A DNA stretch of 64,000 bases from Bacillus sp. ISL-37 (GTDB taxonomy: Bacteria > Bacillota > Bacilli > Bacillales > Cytobacillaceae), in assembly GCF_018613315.1 (NCBI RefSeq), contig NZ_JAGGQL010000003.1:326093-390092 (forward strand), read 5' to 3'. The translations under genes and the position numbers were made by a program. A model generated the notes under the pieces. That model was not told the DNA's origin, did not search any database, and saw nothing but the letters and a program-made list of their open reading frames with translations. Position 1 is the first letter of the stretch; each line of letters starts with the position of its first letter. Shown here piece after piece: positions 43,969-53,557 of the stretch.

Positions 43969-45648
43969 ATGATGCCTAATCTACACTTTGAACATTGGCC
44001 GAAAATCTCTAAATCTCTCAAACTGCCAGAAACATCACTTTATGAAAATTTAAAAGTCAGTGCGGAGAGATACCCTGACCAGAGTGCGATCTACTACTAT
44101 GGTCATACAATTTCCTACAAGGAGCTTGATGAGGAAGTCAACGCTCTTGCAGGTTTCCTACAGCAAAAGCTGGGGGTTACTAGAGGGGAAAAAGTATTGT
44201 TATTCATGCAAAATTCACCACAATTCGTGATTGGATTCTATGCCATTTCAAAAGCAGATGCAGTCGTGGTACCCATCAATCCTATGCTAACCGCAGAAGA
44301 GCTGAGCTTTTACATCAAGGATTGCGAAATCAATTCAGCATTGGTAGGCCAGGAACTTTATGACAAGGTCGATCCTCTCATAGGATCAACTCCATTAAAT
44401 AATGTGGTTGTTGCCGCTTATTCTGATTATAAAGGGGATGAATATAGCGGCACAGTGCCTCCGGAGGTAGAAGCAGCGAGAACGGTTTATGATCAGCCAG
44501 GACACTTCCAATGGAAGGAAGCCATTGGTGCACAGTATGAACCAGGCGCTCATACTACCCTGGCAGATGACCTTGTTGTGCTTCCTTATACCTCTGGAAC
44601 GACAGGGCTGCCAAAAGGCTGTATGCATACAAACCGTACCGTTCAGGCAAATACAATCGGTGCGTATCACTGGTCAAGCTCCACAACTAGTGCAGTTCAT
44701 TTAACCACACTTCCATTGTTCCATGTTACCGGAATGGTACACAGCATGCATATGCCGATCTTTTCAGGAAGCACAATGGTGCTGATGACAAGATGGAACC
44801 GCGAGGCAGCAGTTGAATTGATTCAATCACAAGGATGCACACACTGGGTGGCCATTGCAACAATGATCGTCGACTTCCTTGCAAATCCCAAACTAAAATC
44901 AGAGGATATTGCAACATTAACCTCTATATCAGGCGGCGGTGCAGCGCTCCCTGAGGCTGTTGGAGAAAAACTGTACAAACTTACAGGCCTAAGGTTTGTG
45001 GAAGGATACGGACTTTCTGAAACCATTGCCCAGACGCACTTCAACCCGCCTGACAGGCCTAAAATGCAATGCCTTGGCATCCCGTCCTTTGATGTCGATG
45101 CAAGAGTTATTGAACCGTCAACCGGAAAAGAACTTGGAGCAGGTGAGATTGGTGAGATCGTAGTCCATGGTCCGCAGGTTATGGTCGGCTACTACAACAG
45201 GGATGATGAAAACAGAAATTCATTCATTGAAATAGACGGAAAAAGGTTTTTCAGGACAGGTGACATTGGCCGTTTTGATGAAGAAGGATACTACTTCATG
45301 GTCGATCGTGTCAAAAGAATGATCAATGCATCAGGTTATAAGGTATGGCCTACTGAAGTTGAATCCTATCTTTACAAACATCCGGCGATACAGCAGGCTG
45401 TTGTGGTTGGTATCCCGGATCCAAGAAGAGGAGAATCCGTAAAGGCGTTCGTGATTCTAAATGAGGGGTACGATGGAGAAATAAGTGAAGATGAAATCAT
45501 CGAATGGTCCAAACAGCATATGGCAGCCTATAAATATCCCCGTGAAGTCGAGTTCAGGTCACAGTTCCCAATGACTAGCAGCGGCAAGATCCTATGGCGT
45601 AAATTACAGGAGGAAGAACGGGAAAAAGCTGAAAAACAGGTGAGGTAA
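43969..45648 (+). CDS. Acyl-CoA ligase (AMP-forming)
   Basis: The protein has 559 residues. The motifs are LPYTSGTTGLPKGCMHTNRT, EGYGLSETIAQTH, FRTGDIGRFDEEGYYFMVDRVKRM and catalytic Lys SSGKILWRKL. This is the third acid-activating ligase in the window. It is co-oriented with the hydrolase upstream and the Liv transporter downstream, a layout in which imported acid is activated at once. The ATG at 43969 is 11 bases after AAGGAGG; a second ATG follows. Confidence 0.93.
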   Translation: MMPNLHFEHWPKISKSLKLPETSLYENLKVSAERYPDQSAIYYYGHTISYKELDEEVNALAGFLQQKLGVTRGEKVLLFMQNSPQFVIGFYAISKADAVVVPINPMLTAEELSFYIKDCEINSALVGQELYDKVDPLIGSTPLNNVVVAAYSDYKGDEYSGTVPPEVEAARTVYDQPGHFQWKEAIGAQYEPGAHTTLADDLVVLPYTSGTTGLPKGCMHTNRTVQANTIGAYHWSSSTTSAVHLTTLPLFHVTGMVHSMHMPIFSGSTMVLMTRWNREAAVELIQSQGCTHWVAIATMIVDFLANPKLKSEDIATLTSISGGGAALPEAVGEKLYKLTGLRFVEGYGLSETIAQTHFNPPDRPKMQCLGIPSFDVDARVIEPSTGKELGAGEIGEIVVHGPQVMVGYYNRDDENRNSFIEIDGKRFFRTGDIGRFDEEGYYFMVDRVKRMINASGYKVWPTEVESYLYKHPAIQQAVVVGIPDPRRGESVKAFVILNEGYDGEISEDEIIEWSKQHMAAYKYPREVEFRSQFPMTSSGKILWRKLQEEEREKAEKQVR

Positions 45649-45693
45649 AAGCACTCCGTCGAAGGTAGCTATCAAATTATAAGGAGGATTTTG

Positions 45694-46557
45694 ATGGAGA
45701 TTTTGGTTCAGCAGCTGTTCAATGGGCTTACGATTGGAAGTGTTTATGCATTAGTAGCCCTCGGACTAACTCTAGTTTACGGTATCCTTCATATCCCGAA
45801 TTTCGCCCACGGTGCCCTATATATGATGGGTGGCTATATCACCTTGATGATGATGGTGCAGTACGGGCTTCATTATTGGCTGGCGATCCTGGTTTCTGTC
45901 ATTGTTGTCGGACTTATTGGTGTGCTGATGGAACGATTGGTTTTTTACCCATTAAGGCATGCACCGCCTATTCACGACAAAATTGCTGCGATCGGCATTC
46001 TGTTGTTTCTGGAAGCTTTTGCTCAGTATGTCTGGGGAGCTGACTATCAAACAATGCCAACTCCATACGGCCAGGTGGTACAGTTATTCGGATTGACCTT
46101 TACCATGCAAAGATTACTGATCATCATTGCGGCGATTACCGTCATGGTACTGCTATTCCTTTTCCTGAAAAAGACGTATACAGGGGCATCCATCATCGCC
46201 ATGTCACAGGACCGTGACGGAGCTAACCTTGTGGGAATCAATACGAACCGGGTCGCGATGCTGACGTTCCTGATCTCTGGAGGGCTTGCGGCGATCGCCA
46301 GCTCTCTGGCTGCGCCTATCAATCTGGTTTTTCCGGGTATGGGACAGCTGGTTATTCTAAAAGCATTTGTCATTATCATTCTCGGCGGTATGGGCAGCAT
46401 TCCAGGAGCTATCATCGGCGGCTACATTTTAGGATTCAGCGAAAGCCTGGGGGCGACGTATATATCAAACGATTATAAAGATATCATCGCGTTCATCCTG
46501 CTGGTGATCATTCTATCCGTAAAACCAACAGGCCTTTTTGCAAAGGGGGGACACTAG
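45694..46557 (+). CDS. livH: Liv-type ABC importer, permease LivH
   Basis: The protein has 287 residues from the ATG at 45694 (AAGGAGG seven bases upstream). About eight transmembrane helices are seen, with the LivH-type start QQLFNGLTIGSVYALVALGL and the EAA-like loop region LVGINTNRVAML. It forms the membrane channel with LivM. Related importers carry branched-chain amino acids, urea, amides or aromatic and cyclic acids. The stop overlaps the livM start. Confidence 0.93.
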   Translation: MEILVQQLFNGLTIGSVYALVALGLTLVYGILHIPNFAHGALYMMGGYITLMMMVQYGLHYWLAILVSVIVVGLIGVLMERLVFYPLRHAPPIHDKIAAIGILLFLEAFAQYVWGADYQTMPTPYGQVVQLFGLTFTMQRLLIIIAAITVMVLLFLFLKKTYTGASIIAMSQDRDGANLVGINTNRVAMLTFLISGGLAAIASSLAAPINLVFPGMGQLVILKAFVIIILGGMGSIPGAIIGGYILGFSESLGATYISNDYKDIIAFILLVIILSVKPTGLFAKGGH

Positions 46558-47582
46558 TGGCGAAAATCATCAATAAACGGATTATCATTCCTGTACTCGT
46601 ACTGTTTGCCATCGTCTTTCCATTTGTGACCCAAAATGACTATTTTATCCATGTCATGACTCTCTCTTTTATCTGGATGATTGGTGTGTATGGGCTTAAT
46701 CTTCTGGCCGGTTACACAGGATATCTATCATTGGCGCATGCTGGATTCTTTGCGGTTGGGGCATATTCCTTAGGGCTTTTAACAGTTAAAGCGCAGTTGA
46801 ATTTCTGGCTGGCTTTTGTGCTCGCCCTGATTATTACCAGTGTTCTTGGGTTTTTGATTGGCCTGATTGCACTCAGGACAAAGGAGCATTTCTTTGCCAT
46901 CTATACGCTATGTGTAGGGTATATCCTTTACCTTATCATTGATAAGTGGGATAGCTTAACAGAAGGAGTCCGAGGTCTGATCGGAATTCCAGCACCAGGA
47001 AATATCGGGCCGATTTCCTTTGAAACACCATTATCACAATATTATCTTGTCCTTGCGATCCTGCTAGTTGTGATCCTGATTGTCTACCGTATCGTGCATT
47101 CCCTGACTGGAAGGACTTACATTGCTATTCGCAATAGTGAGGACCTCGCCCAAACAATCGGTATATCGACAATGAAAAATAAACTGGAAGTATTTGTTCT
47201 CTCGACTTTTTTTGCTGGTTTATCAGGAGCACTATACGCCTCTTTCATCCGCTTCATTGGTCCTGATATTGGCAACATCGTCATCACGTTTGATTTGCTG
47301 ACATACCTGTTGATTGGCGGAATCGGCACGCTGTCAGGACCAATCGTGGGTACTGTATTGGTCGTATGGATTTCACAGCAGCTGCAATTTCTCCAGGATT
47401 ACCGCATGCTTATTTTTGGCCCGATCCTTACACTGCTAGTGATCTTTTACCCACGAGGAATCGCCGGTTCGATTGCAGGGTGGAATGTAAAGCGAGCTGA
47501 GAAGAAGCATGCAAAAGCCCAACAGGACGAACGATTTTCACGAAGCTCAATCTCGCCAGAAAATCAAGTGAAGGAGGGATAA
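46557..47582 (+). CDS. livM: Liv-type ABC importer, permease LivM
   Basis: The protein has 341 residues from a GTG that overlaps the livH stop by one base (GGGGGGACACTA upstream). It has multiple transmembrane helices, and NLLAGYTGYLSLAHAGFFAVGAY and the SEDLAQTIGIST loop are LivM hallmarks. The C-terminal ~30 residues are charged and cytoplasmic. It partners with LivH. Confidence 0.93.
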   Translation: MAKIINKRIIIPVLVLFAIVFPFVTQNDYFIHVMTLSFIWMIGVYGLNLLAGYTGYLSLAHAGFFAVGAYSLGLLTVKAQLNFWLAFVLALIITSVLGFLIGLIALRTKEHFFAIYTLCVGYILYLIIDKWDSLTEGVRGLIGIPAPGNIGPISFETPLSQYYLVLAILLVVILIVYRIVHSLTGRTYIAIRNSEDLAQTIGISTMKNKLEVFVLSTFFAGLSGALYASFIRFIGPDIGNIVITFDLLTYLLIGGIGTLSGPIVGTVLVVWISQQLQFLQDYRMLIFGPILTLLVIFYPRGIAGSIAGWNVKRAEKKHAKAQQDERFSRSSISPENQVKEG

Positions 47583-47584
47583 GG

Positions 47585-48349
47585 ATGTTCCTTGAAACAA
47601 AAAATTTATCGAAGAAATTTGGCGGTTTGACAGCAGTGAACAACGTTGATTTTTCAATAGAAAAGGGTAAAATCAATGCCATCATCGGTCCTAATGGCGC
47701 CGGCAAGTCAACGTTTTTCAATTTGATAAGCGGCTTCCACCCTCCGAGTTCAGGCAGCATTATTCTGAAAGGTCAGGATATCACCAGGATGCCTCCTAAT
47801 AAAATAGCAGAAATGGGAATTGCTCGCACCTTTCAAACTACCAATCTGTTTGAACAGTCAACTGTACTTGACAACGTGGTCGTCGGACACAGATTGAGGA
47901 CAAAGTCCAATTTGCTGGACGCTGTTTTAAGAACAAAGAGGTTGAAAAGAGAGGAAGAGCAGTGCCGTGAAAAAGCCCTCGAAGTGATAAACTTTACCGG
48001 GTTAGAAAAAGTTGCAGGGAAATTGGTTGGCAGCCTGACTCAGGAAGAAAAAAAGCGAACGGCCTTTGCGCTGGCTCTGGCGACAGAACCAGAAATTGTT
48101 TTTCTTGATGAGCCTGCAGCCGGAGTCAATCCTGATGAAACAGAGGGTTTGGCCCACTTAATGAAAAAAATGGTCGATAAAGGGATTACTGTCTGCCTGA
48201 TTGAACACAAAATGCAAATGATTATGAAGCTGGCAGACAAAATTATGGTTCTCAACTACGGCGAGAAAATCGCGGAGGGTACTGCTGATGAGATCCAGAA
48301 TGATCCCGCTGTCATCAAGGCTTACCTGGGAGGGAGTGCAAGTGCTTAA
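47585..48349 (+). CDS. livG: Liv-type ABC importer, ATPase LivG
   Basis: The protein has 254 residues. Walker A is GPNGAGKST, followed by the Q-loop region ARTFQTTNLF, a signature-like LTQEEKKRTAFALALA (LSGGQ is altered to LTQEE) and Walker B EIVFLDEPAAGVNPDE, with the H-loop in LIEHKM. It powers import with LivF. The altered signature loop is noted as unusual. AAGGAGGGATAAGG precedes the ATG. Confidence 0.92.
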   Translation: MFLETKNLSKKFGGLTAVNNVDFSIEKGKINAIIGPNGAGKSTFFNLISGFHPPSSGSIILKGQDITRMPPNKIAEMGIARTFQTTNLFEQSTVLDNVVVGHRLRTKSNLLDAVLRTKRLKREEEQCREKALEVINFTGLEKVAGKLVGSLTQEEKKRTAFALALATEPEIVFLDEPAAGVNPDETEGLAHLMKKMVDKGITVCLIEHKMQMIMKLADKIMVLNYGEKIAEGTADEIQNDPAVIKAYLGGSASA

Positions 48350-49049
48350 ACTGCAGGACGTTTCAGTAAAATACGGAAGCTTCACAGCTGTCCATAATGT
48401 AAATCTAGAGGTTTCTCCTGGTCAAATTGTTGTTTTGCTAGGGGCGAACGGGGCAGGAAAGAGCACAATATTCAAGACGATAAGCGGACTGAACAAGGCG
48501 TCTTCTGGAAGAATCGAATTTGAAGGTGAATCCCTTAACAAACGCTCTCCAGATAAAATTGTCCAGTCAGGCATTGTCCAGTGTGCAGAAGGGCGTAAAC
48601 TCTTCCCATCAATGACAGTAGAAGAGAATTTGAAGATGGGCGCCTATGTCCACAGAAAGAATAAAAAAGGGATAAAGGAATCGATGAAGCACGTATTCGA
48701 ACTTTTTCCTATTTTAGAAGAGAAGCAGGATGATATGGCTGGTTCACTGAGTGGAGGCCAGCAGCAAATGCTTGCCATCGGGAGAGCACTCATGGCTAAA
48801 CCGAAGCTGATGCTTCTCGATGAACCATCAATCGGGCTTGCTCCGTTGATTGTAGAGCAGATGTTTGAAGTGATCAAAACCATCAATCGCGAGGGTACCA
48901 CGATTCTCCTGGCAGAACAAAATGCGAATGCTGCCTTGAAAATTGCCGATAAAGGCTATGTGTTTGAAAATGGTGCTGTTGTGCTTGAAGGTACTTCAGA
49001 GGAACTGTTCGCGAATGATGAGATTAAGAAAGCTTATATCGGTGCTTAG
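48342..49049 (+). CDS. livF: Liv-type ABC importer, ATPase LivF
   Basis: The protein has 235 residues from the GTG at 48342, six bases after GGGAGGGA. Longer starts would run through livG. It overlaps livG by eight bases. Walker A GANGAGKST, signature LSGGQQQML, Walker B KLMLLDEPSIGLAP and the H-loop LAEQN are intact. It is the second ATPase of the importer. Confidence 0.93.
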   Translation: MLKLQDVSVKYGSFTAVHNVNLEVSPGQIVVLLGANGAGKSTIFKTISGLNKASSGRIEFEGESLNKRSPDKIVQSGIVQCAEGRKLFPSMTVEENLKMGAYVHRKNKKGIKESMKHVFELFPILEEKQDDMAGSLSGGQQQMLAIGRALMAKPKLMLLDEPSIGLAPLIVEQMFEVIKTINREGTTILLAEQNANAALKIADKGYVFENGAVVLEGTSEELFANDEIKKAYIGA

Positions 49050-49138
49050 AACAACTTCTGTCTTTAGGGAGGTGGTTGCGAAGCGGTACAAAATAATATT
49101 TCTGAATATTAGGAAAATAAATTTAAGGGGGAAAGCAA

Positions 49139-50335
49139 ATGAAGAAATCTAAACTTTTATTGGTCTTAAGTATGATGTTTGCTTTAATTTTTAGCCTTGC
49201 CGCTTGCAACAGCTCTGAAAAAACGGATACGGGAGGATCGGATGGCGAAGCATCAGGAGAAGGTACTATTAACATAGGATATACAGGGCCGTTAAGTGGA
49301 CCTGCAGCCTTCTACGGAGAACGGACATTGAACGGTGTACAAATGGCAGCCGAAGAAATTAACAATGCCGGCGGAGTTGAGGTGAATGGCAAAAAGTATA
49401 AATTCAATGTCGTCTCGCTGGATGACAAATATTTGCCAAATGAAGCTGGAGCGAACGCCAAGAGACTGATGCAGGAAAACAAGACACCGATTATATTCAC
49501 ACCGCACAGTGGCGGAGTGGCTGCTATGCAAGTGTTTAACCAGCAAGAAAAATTCATTATTGGCGCATACACCAGTGAACCTAAGGTAACAGAAGGCGGC
49601 AATAAATTAACAGTGAGAATCCCTCCTCGTTATGATGGCTATCTTGAGCCATTCACAAATTATTCAATGGAGAAATTCGGCAAGAAAATCGCCTTCCTGC
49701 CGACTGCCTCACAATACGGTAAGGACTGGGCAGAAAAGCTGCAGCCTCATTGGGAAAAAGCTGGCGGAGAAGTAGTGTATAACTCTTCTATTGACTTCGC
49801 GAAAGATACTGATTTCTTTACGATCATAACCAATGCCCTGAAGGAGAAGCCTGATGTATTGTTTATCGGCGGACCGTCCGAGCCAACCGCAAAAGTTGCC
49901 AAACAAGCGAGAGAACTAGGCTTCAAAGGCGGATTCATTGTCATGGACCAGGCAAAGTTCGATGAAATGAAGAAGGTTACAGGCAGCTATGATGTCCTTA
50001 ATGGAGCGATTGGAGTAATGCCGCTTGTTAATTCTGACAGTCCAGGGATTCCAGAATTCGTGAAGAATTATCAGGCAAAATATAAAGAAGACCCAGGTTC
50101 AGAAGCTGGCTTGAATTATATTGCTATGTATGTTTTCGCTGAAGCGATAAAAGCAGCAGGATCATTAGATGATCCAGAAAAAATCATGGCGCATATGCAG
50201 GATGGTTTGGATAATCTTCCAGAAGACAAAAAAGTATATGTCATTCCAAAGATCGACCCTGATGGTGGATTTGAAGCCGAGCTGATCGTCGCAGCAATTG
50301 AGGATGGAAAAGTCGTGCCTATCAAGGCAGACTAA
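49139..50335 (+). CDS. livK: Liv-type substrate-binding lipoprotein
   Basis: The protein has 398 residues. The signal peptide ends in a lipobox (SLAAC), with Cys23 lipidated. The mature part (INIGYTGPLSGPAAFYGERTLNGVQMAAEEINNAGGVEV) is a type I periplasmic-binding fold of the LivJ/LivK family. It captures the ligand outside the cell for LivHMGF. The ligand cannot be read from sequence, but its position after a ligase and hydrolase operon suggests a carboxylate or lactone rather than leucine. Confidence 0.92.
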   Translation: MKKSKLLLVLSMMFALIFSLAACNSSEKTDTGGSDGEASGEGTINIGYTGPLSGPAAFYGERTLNGVQMAAEEINNAGGVEVNGKKYKFNVVSLDDKYLPNEAGANAKRLMQENKTPIIFTPHSGGVAAMQVFNQQEKFIIGAYTSEPKVTEGGNKLTVRIPPRYDGYLEPFTNYSMEKFGKKIAFLPTASQYGKDWAEKLQPHWEKAGGEVVYNSSIDFAKDTDFFTIITNALKEKPDVLFIGGPSEPTAKVAKQARELGFKGGFIVMDQAKFDEMKKVTGSYDVLNGAIGVMPLVNSDSPGIPEFVKNYQAKYKEDPGSEAGLNYIAMYVFAEAIKAAGSLDDPEKIMAHMQDGLDNLPEDKKVYVIPKIDPDGGFEAELIVAAIEDGKVVPIKAD

Positions 50336-50462
50336 TAGGGGGCATTGTGTAGTCAGTATAGATAACGGCTAACCACTCTAAGCCCGCAGCCCTTTGTTTA
50401 TTTAACGCTAGCTATTAAGTTCCTTGTGCAAGTATAAGGTACAGGAAATTCAAATTCTGAAG

Positions 50463-50491
50463 GCGGCAGGTTAAATGACTGCTGCTTTTTT
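50463..50491 (+). terminator. Terminator of the long catabolic/Liv operon
   Basis: GCGGCAG/CTGCTGC stem (one wobble) with a nine-base loop and six T, 128 bases after the livK stop. Confidence 0.75.
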
Positions 50492-50545
50492 CTTTGTCTA
50501 TGAAATTTTTTATATAATTTAGTTGTAGATACATTATAAAATTTT

Positions 50546-50671
50546 CTTAATCTAGCTCCAGCGCCTAGCCCCTCGAGTCGCTTCAGACCGCCCAATGAAG
50601 TCAAAGAACGACTTCACCGGTCGGCCCTCCACCGCTTGTCGGGGCTGAACGAGGCGCTTCCGCTTTTTGTT
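50546..50671. repeat. GC-rich interspersed element, copy 1 (short form)
   Basis: It begins CTTAATCTAGCTCCAGCGCC and ends GCGCTTCCGCTTTTTGTT. It matches the element at 61046 at both ends but lacks about 55 internal bases. It is not coding. It occupies most of the 408-base gap between livK and coaW. Confidence 0.85.
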
Positions 50672-50672
50672 A

Positions 50673-50702
50673 TTGCTTTCTAGTTTTACTAAGACTTACA
50701 AT
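50673..50702 (+). promoter_or_regulatory. Promoter of coaW
   Basis: TTGCTT, an 18-bp spacer and TACAAT, immediately beyond the repeat element. Confidence 0.55.
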
Positions 50703-50743
50703 AGGAAAAAGGTTAACTTGGGTTCCATGAGAGGAGAGACCTC

Positions 50744-51547
50744 ATGAAAAATAGGATCGGCATAGACGCAGGCGGCTCACTAATTAAAATCGCTTATGAA
50801 GAAAATGGCAGATTTCATTTTCGGAAACTACCCTTTGGAGAAATGGATGAAGCATTAGGGTGGCTGAAACTTGTTTCCTCTAACAAAAGGGTCTCCCTTA
50901 CAGGCGGGAGAGCAGGAAAAATCAAAGCCAAATTCTTTCCGGACGCAGAGATTATCGATGAATTTACCGCAGCATGTGAAGGTGCTAATTACTTAATGAT
51001 GGAGGAAGGATTACCTAATGGTGAAAAATCCATACTCATCAATATTGGTACCGGCACTTCCTGGTTTAAAATTGAAGGCGAAAACTATGAAAGGGTTCTT
51101 GGCAGCGGAATTGGCGGCGGTACTTTTATGGGAATGGGAAAACTTCTGGCTGATCCGAGTGATTTTGCAAGTCTGGTAAGCTTGTCTGACTCAGGTGAAA
51201 AAGGAAACGTGGACCTCCTGGTGAAGGATATTTATCATCCAGAAGAACCACCAATTCCTGGTGATTTAACTGCGAGCAACTTCGCAAAGACGGAAGCTAT
51301 TTCATCAAGTTCTGCGGCCGACAAAATGGCTTCAGTTTTGAATATGATTGCAGAGATCATTACGCTTCTAACCGTACAAACAGCTGCTCTACACAGTACA
51401 AAAAGAGTTATTTTTATCGGAAGTACGCTGGCAGGAAATAAGCCATTGCAAGAAAGCCTTGATTTTTATTGTAAAATGTCGGGGCTGGAACCAACATTTC
51501 TGCAGACCGGCGAATTCAGCGGAGCAATCGGGGCAATACTCAAGTGA
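50744..51547 (+). CDS. coaW: Type II pantothenate kinase
   Basis: The protein has 267 residues. The ASKHA-fold phosphate-1 motif IGIDAGGSLIKIAY, the phosphate-2 segment SILINIGTGTSWFKI and the GSGIGGGTFMGMG adenosine region match staphylococcal/Bacillus CoaW, which phosphorylates pantothenate as the first step of CoA synthesis. Type II enzymes resist feedback by CoA, which would suit a cell that ties up much CoA in acyl-CoAs. Its nearness to the catabolic region is suggestive but may be chance. It has its own promoter. Confidence 0.93.
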   Translation: MKNRIGIDAGGSLIKIAYEENGRFHFRKLPFGEMDEALGWLKLVSSNKRVSLTGGRAGKIKAKFFPDAEIIDEFTAACEGANYLMMEEGLPNGEKSILINIGTGTSWFKIEGENYERVLGSGIGGGTFMGMGKLLADPSDFASLVSLSDSGEKGNVDLLVKDIYHPEEPPIPGDLTASNFAKTEAISSSSAADKMASVLNMIAEIITLLTVQTAALHSTKRVIFIGSTLAGNKPLQESLDFYCKMSGLEPTFLQTGEFSGAIGAILK

Positions 51548-51576
51548 TGTGAACTTACATGCTTATAAGCCAAATT

Positions 51577-51610
51577 AAAAGAGGAGAATCTATTGAGTTC
51601 CCCTCTTTCT
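51577..51610. terminator. Bidirectional terminator
   Basis: AAAGAGGAGAA pairs with TTCCCCTCTTT around a nine-base loop. It lies between the convergent coaW and flavin monooxygenase genes. Confidence 0.8.
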
Positions 51611-51627
51611 ATCATGAACTATTTTTT

Positions 51628-52644
51628 CTATCCTTTAAAAATATCAGAAACGATTTCGAATGATTTCAATCTTGCTTTATGGTCAAAAATTTGCGCGTTG
51701 ACAATCATTTCGTCTGCCTGTGTGTCATCCAGGAATTGCTGTAGCTTTATTTTGATGGTTTCAGGGCTGCCTACGATAGATGATCCGATACGGCTGCCCA
51801 GCAGCATTTTTTCATACTCACTTAGCTGGTTTTCCAGGTTATTGACCGGAGGCAGCAATGGACTTGGATTATTCCTGAACAAGTTAAAGAACTGCTGCTG
51901 CATCGATGTTGCCAGGAATTCTGCTTCTTCATCGGTTTCGGCAGCAATCACGTTAACACCGACCATTGCGTAAGGCTCTTGCAAAACTTCTGAAGGCTGG
52001 AAACTCCTTCGGTAAAGCTTTAGTGCACCTAAAGTATTTTCAGGTGAGAAGTGGCTGGCAAATGAAAACGGCAAACCTAGTTGTCCTGCAAGCTGAGCAC
52101 TATAGCCACTTGAGCCTAATAACCAGATGGGAATATTCAATCCTTCGCCGGGGATCGCCTTGACACTTCGATATTGAGAATCGAGCTCCGGATTGAAATA
52201 GGCGCGGAGTTCATCCAATTGCTCTGGGAAATCCTGACCATCACTGCGACGTTCACGACGTAAAGCATAGGCCGTCACCTGGTCAGTTCCTGGAGCGCGT
52301 CCAAGACCAAGGTCAATTCGCCCCGGGAAGAGAGATTCAAGTGTTCCGAATTGTTCAGCTATCACTAGCGGAGCATGGTTTGGGAGCATGATACCGCCTG
52401 AACCAACCCTAATAGAGGATGTACCAGCAGCAACGTGGCCGATGACAACCGATGTAGCGGAACTTGCTATGCCAGGCATGTTATGATGCTCTGCTAACCA
52501 ATAGCGGTTATAGCCCCATTTTTCAGCATGTTGGGCAAGATCCAGTGTGTTTTTGAACGCATCTGCTGCTGTGCCACCTTCAAGAATCGGAGCCAAGTCG
52601 AGCACGGAATATTTTATATCGTTTAAACGTTTGTTTTCGGTCAT
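51628..52644 (-). CDS. LLM-class flavin-dependent oxidoreductase (luciferase-like)
   Basis: The protein has 338 residues. It begins [20 protein letters not shown], then [29 protein letters not shown], the hallmark of the bacterial-luciferase-like (MsnO8/YvbT type) group that uses FMNH2 from a separate reductase. The [22 protein letters not shown] region binds flavin. It oxidises an aldehyde or similar substrate with O2; the substrate is unknown. The ATG follows GAAGGAAGATG. Confidence 0.92.
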   Translation of the reverse strand: MTENKRLNDIKYSVLDLAPILEGGTAADAFKNTLDLAQHAEKWGYNRYWLAEHHNMPGIASSATSVVIGHVAAGTSSIRVGSGGIMLPNHAPLVIAEQFGTLESLFPGRIDLGLGRAPGTDQVTAYALRRERRSDGQDFPEQLDELRAYFNPELDSQYRSVKAIPGEGLNIPIWLLGSSGYSAQLAGQLGLPFSFASHFSPENTLGALKLYRRSFQPSEVLQEPYAMVGVNVIAAETDEEAEFLATSMQQQFFNLFRNNPSPLLPPVNNLENQLSEYEKMLLGSRIGSSIVGSPETIKIKLQQFLDDTQADEMIVNAQIFDHKARLKSFEIVSDIFKG

Positions 52645-52817
52645 TTTTCATCTTCCTTCATTGAATAATATTAACTGCCAGGATTAGCATTTTACTATTC
52701 TCAGCGGTTATACAATTCAATAGTAACAATTATCTTTCGGTAATCAAAATAAAATGATTTGAGATAAATGGAATACATTTAAGAAAGGGAGTTTGGGGAG
52801 GGCAGCAGGGAACAAGG

Positions 52818-53552
52818 TTATCTTATTAAGGATAAGTATTCATATACCTCCCGCAAATTCCGGTAGTCCTGCTCACGGGCTTTTTTTATATAGAAAGTCC
52901 AAAGATTTGCAGCCATTTTAGCATCTGCCAATGCATGATGCCTATCGTTTACTTCAATCCCGCACTCAATGCATATTTGTTCCAAAGGCAGGGAACTGAC
53001 AACAGGCTGGAATAATTTTATTAGAAATAAAGTATCTATCACTCTGTGTTCGAAATTAAAACGTAAATGACTGCTTGTAAATTTCTTCATAAAGGCTTGC
53101 TCATGTTTTGCATGGTGAGCTACAAGTACTGAGCTGCCAATAAAATTTAAAAATTCCATCAGTACTTCTGAAGTTTTCGGGGCAGCCATGAGCTCTTTCT
53201 CAGTAATAGAAGTCAGTGTAAGGACATTAGTCGGCACTGGAATTTCAGGGTTGATTAAAGAGTAGAAAACCTCATCATCTAGTATCCTGGAACCAATTAC
53301 TTTGACAGCTCCTATTGAGATAATACCATCGCCTTTTTCTGGATAAAACCCTGTTGTCTCGAGGTCAAAAACGACGACTGGCAATTCTTCCAACGGACAG
53401 TCGAGGCTATTTCCTTCCTTCATTTCTTTTTGCAGCTGCCTTAAAAAAGACATTTGCTGCGGATTTGAGTGAGGGGGCATTCCTGCATAGATGTGCGACC
53501 CAAGCTTCCCGGTCATTTGCCTGAAGAAACGAACCATATCATTCATTCCCAT
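52818..53552 (-). CDS. DEDDh 3'-5' exonuclease (DnaQ/PolC epsilon-like)
   Basis: The protein has 244 residues. ExoI motif VVFDLETTGFYPEKGD (Asp, Glu), ExoII VAHHAKHEQAFM and ExoIII HHALADAKMAA (His/Asp) make the DEDDh active site. The first ~55 residues are an extra helical leader. It lies six bases after the DUF294 gene, a pairing seen widely with DUF294 nucleotidyltransferases and presumably functional. It probably degrades single-stranded DNA or RNA ends or modified nucleotides. Confidence 0.92.
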   Translation of the reverse strand: MGMNDMVRFFRQMTGKLGSHIYAGMPPHSNPQQMSFLRQLQKEMKEGNSLDCPLEELPVVVFDLETTGFYPEKGDGIISIGAVKVIGSRILDDEVFYSLINPEIPVPTNVLTLTSITEKELMAAPKTSEVLMEFLNFIGSSVLVAHHAKHEQAFMKKFTSSHLRFNFEHRVIDTLFLIKLFQPVVSSLPLEQICIECGIEVNDRHHALADAKMAANLWTFYIKKAREQDYRNLREVYEYLSLIR

Positions 53553-53557
53553 AAAAC

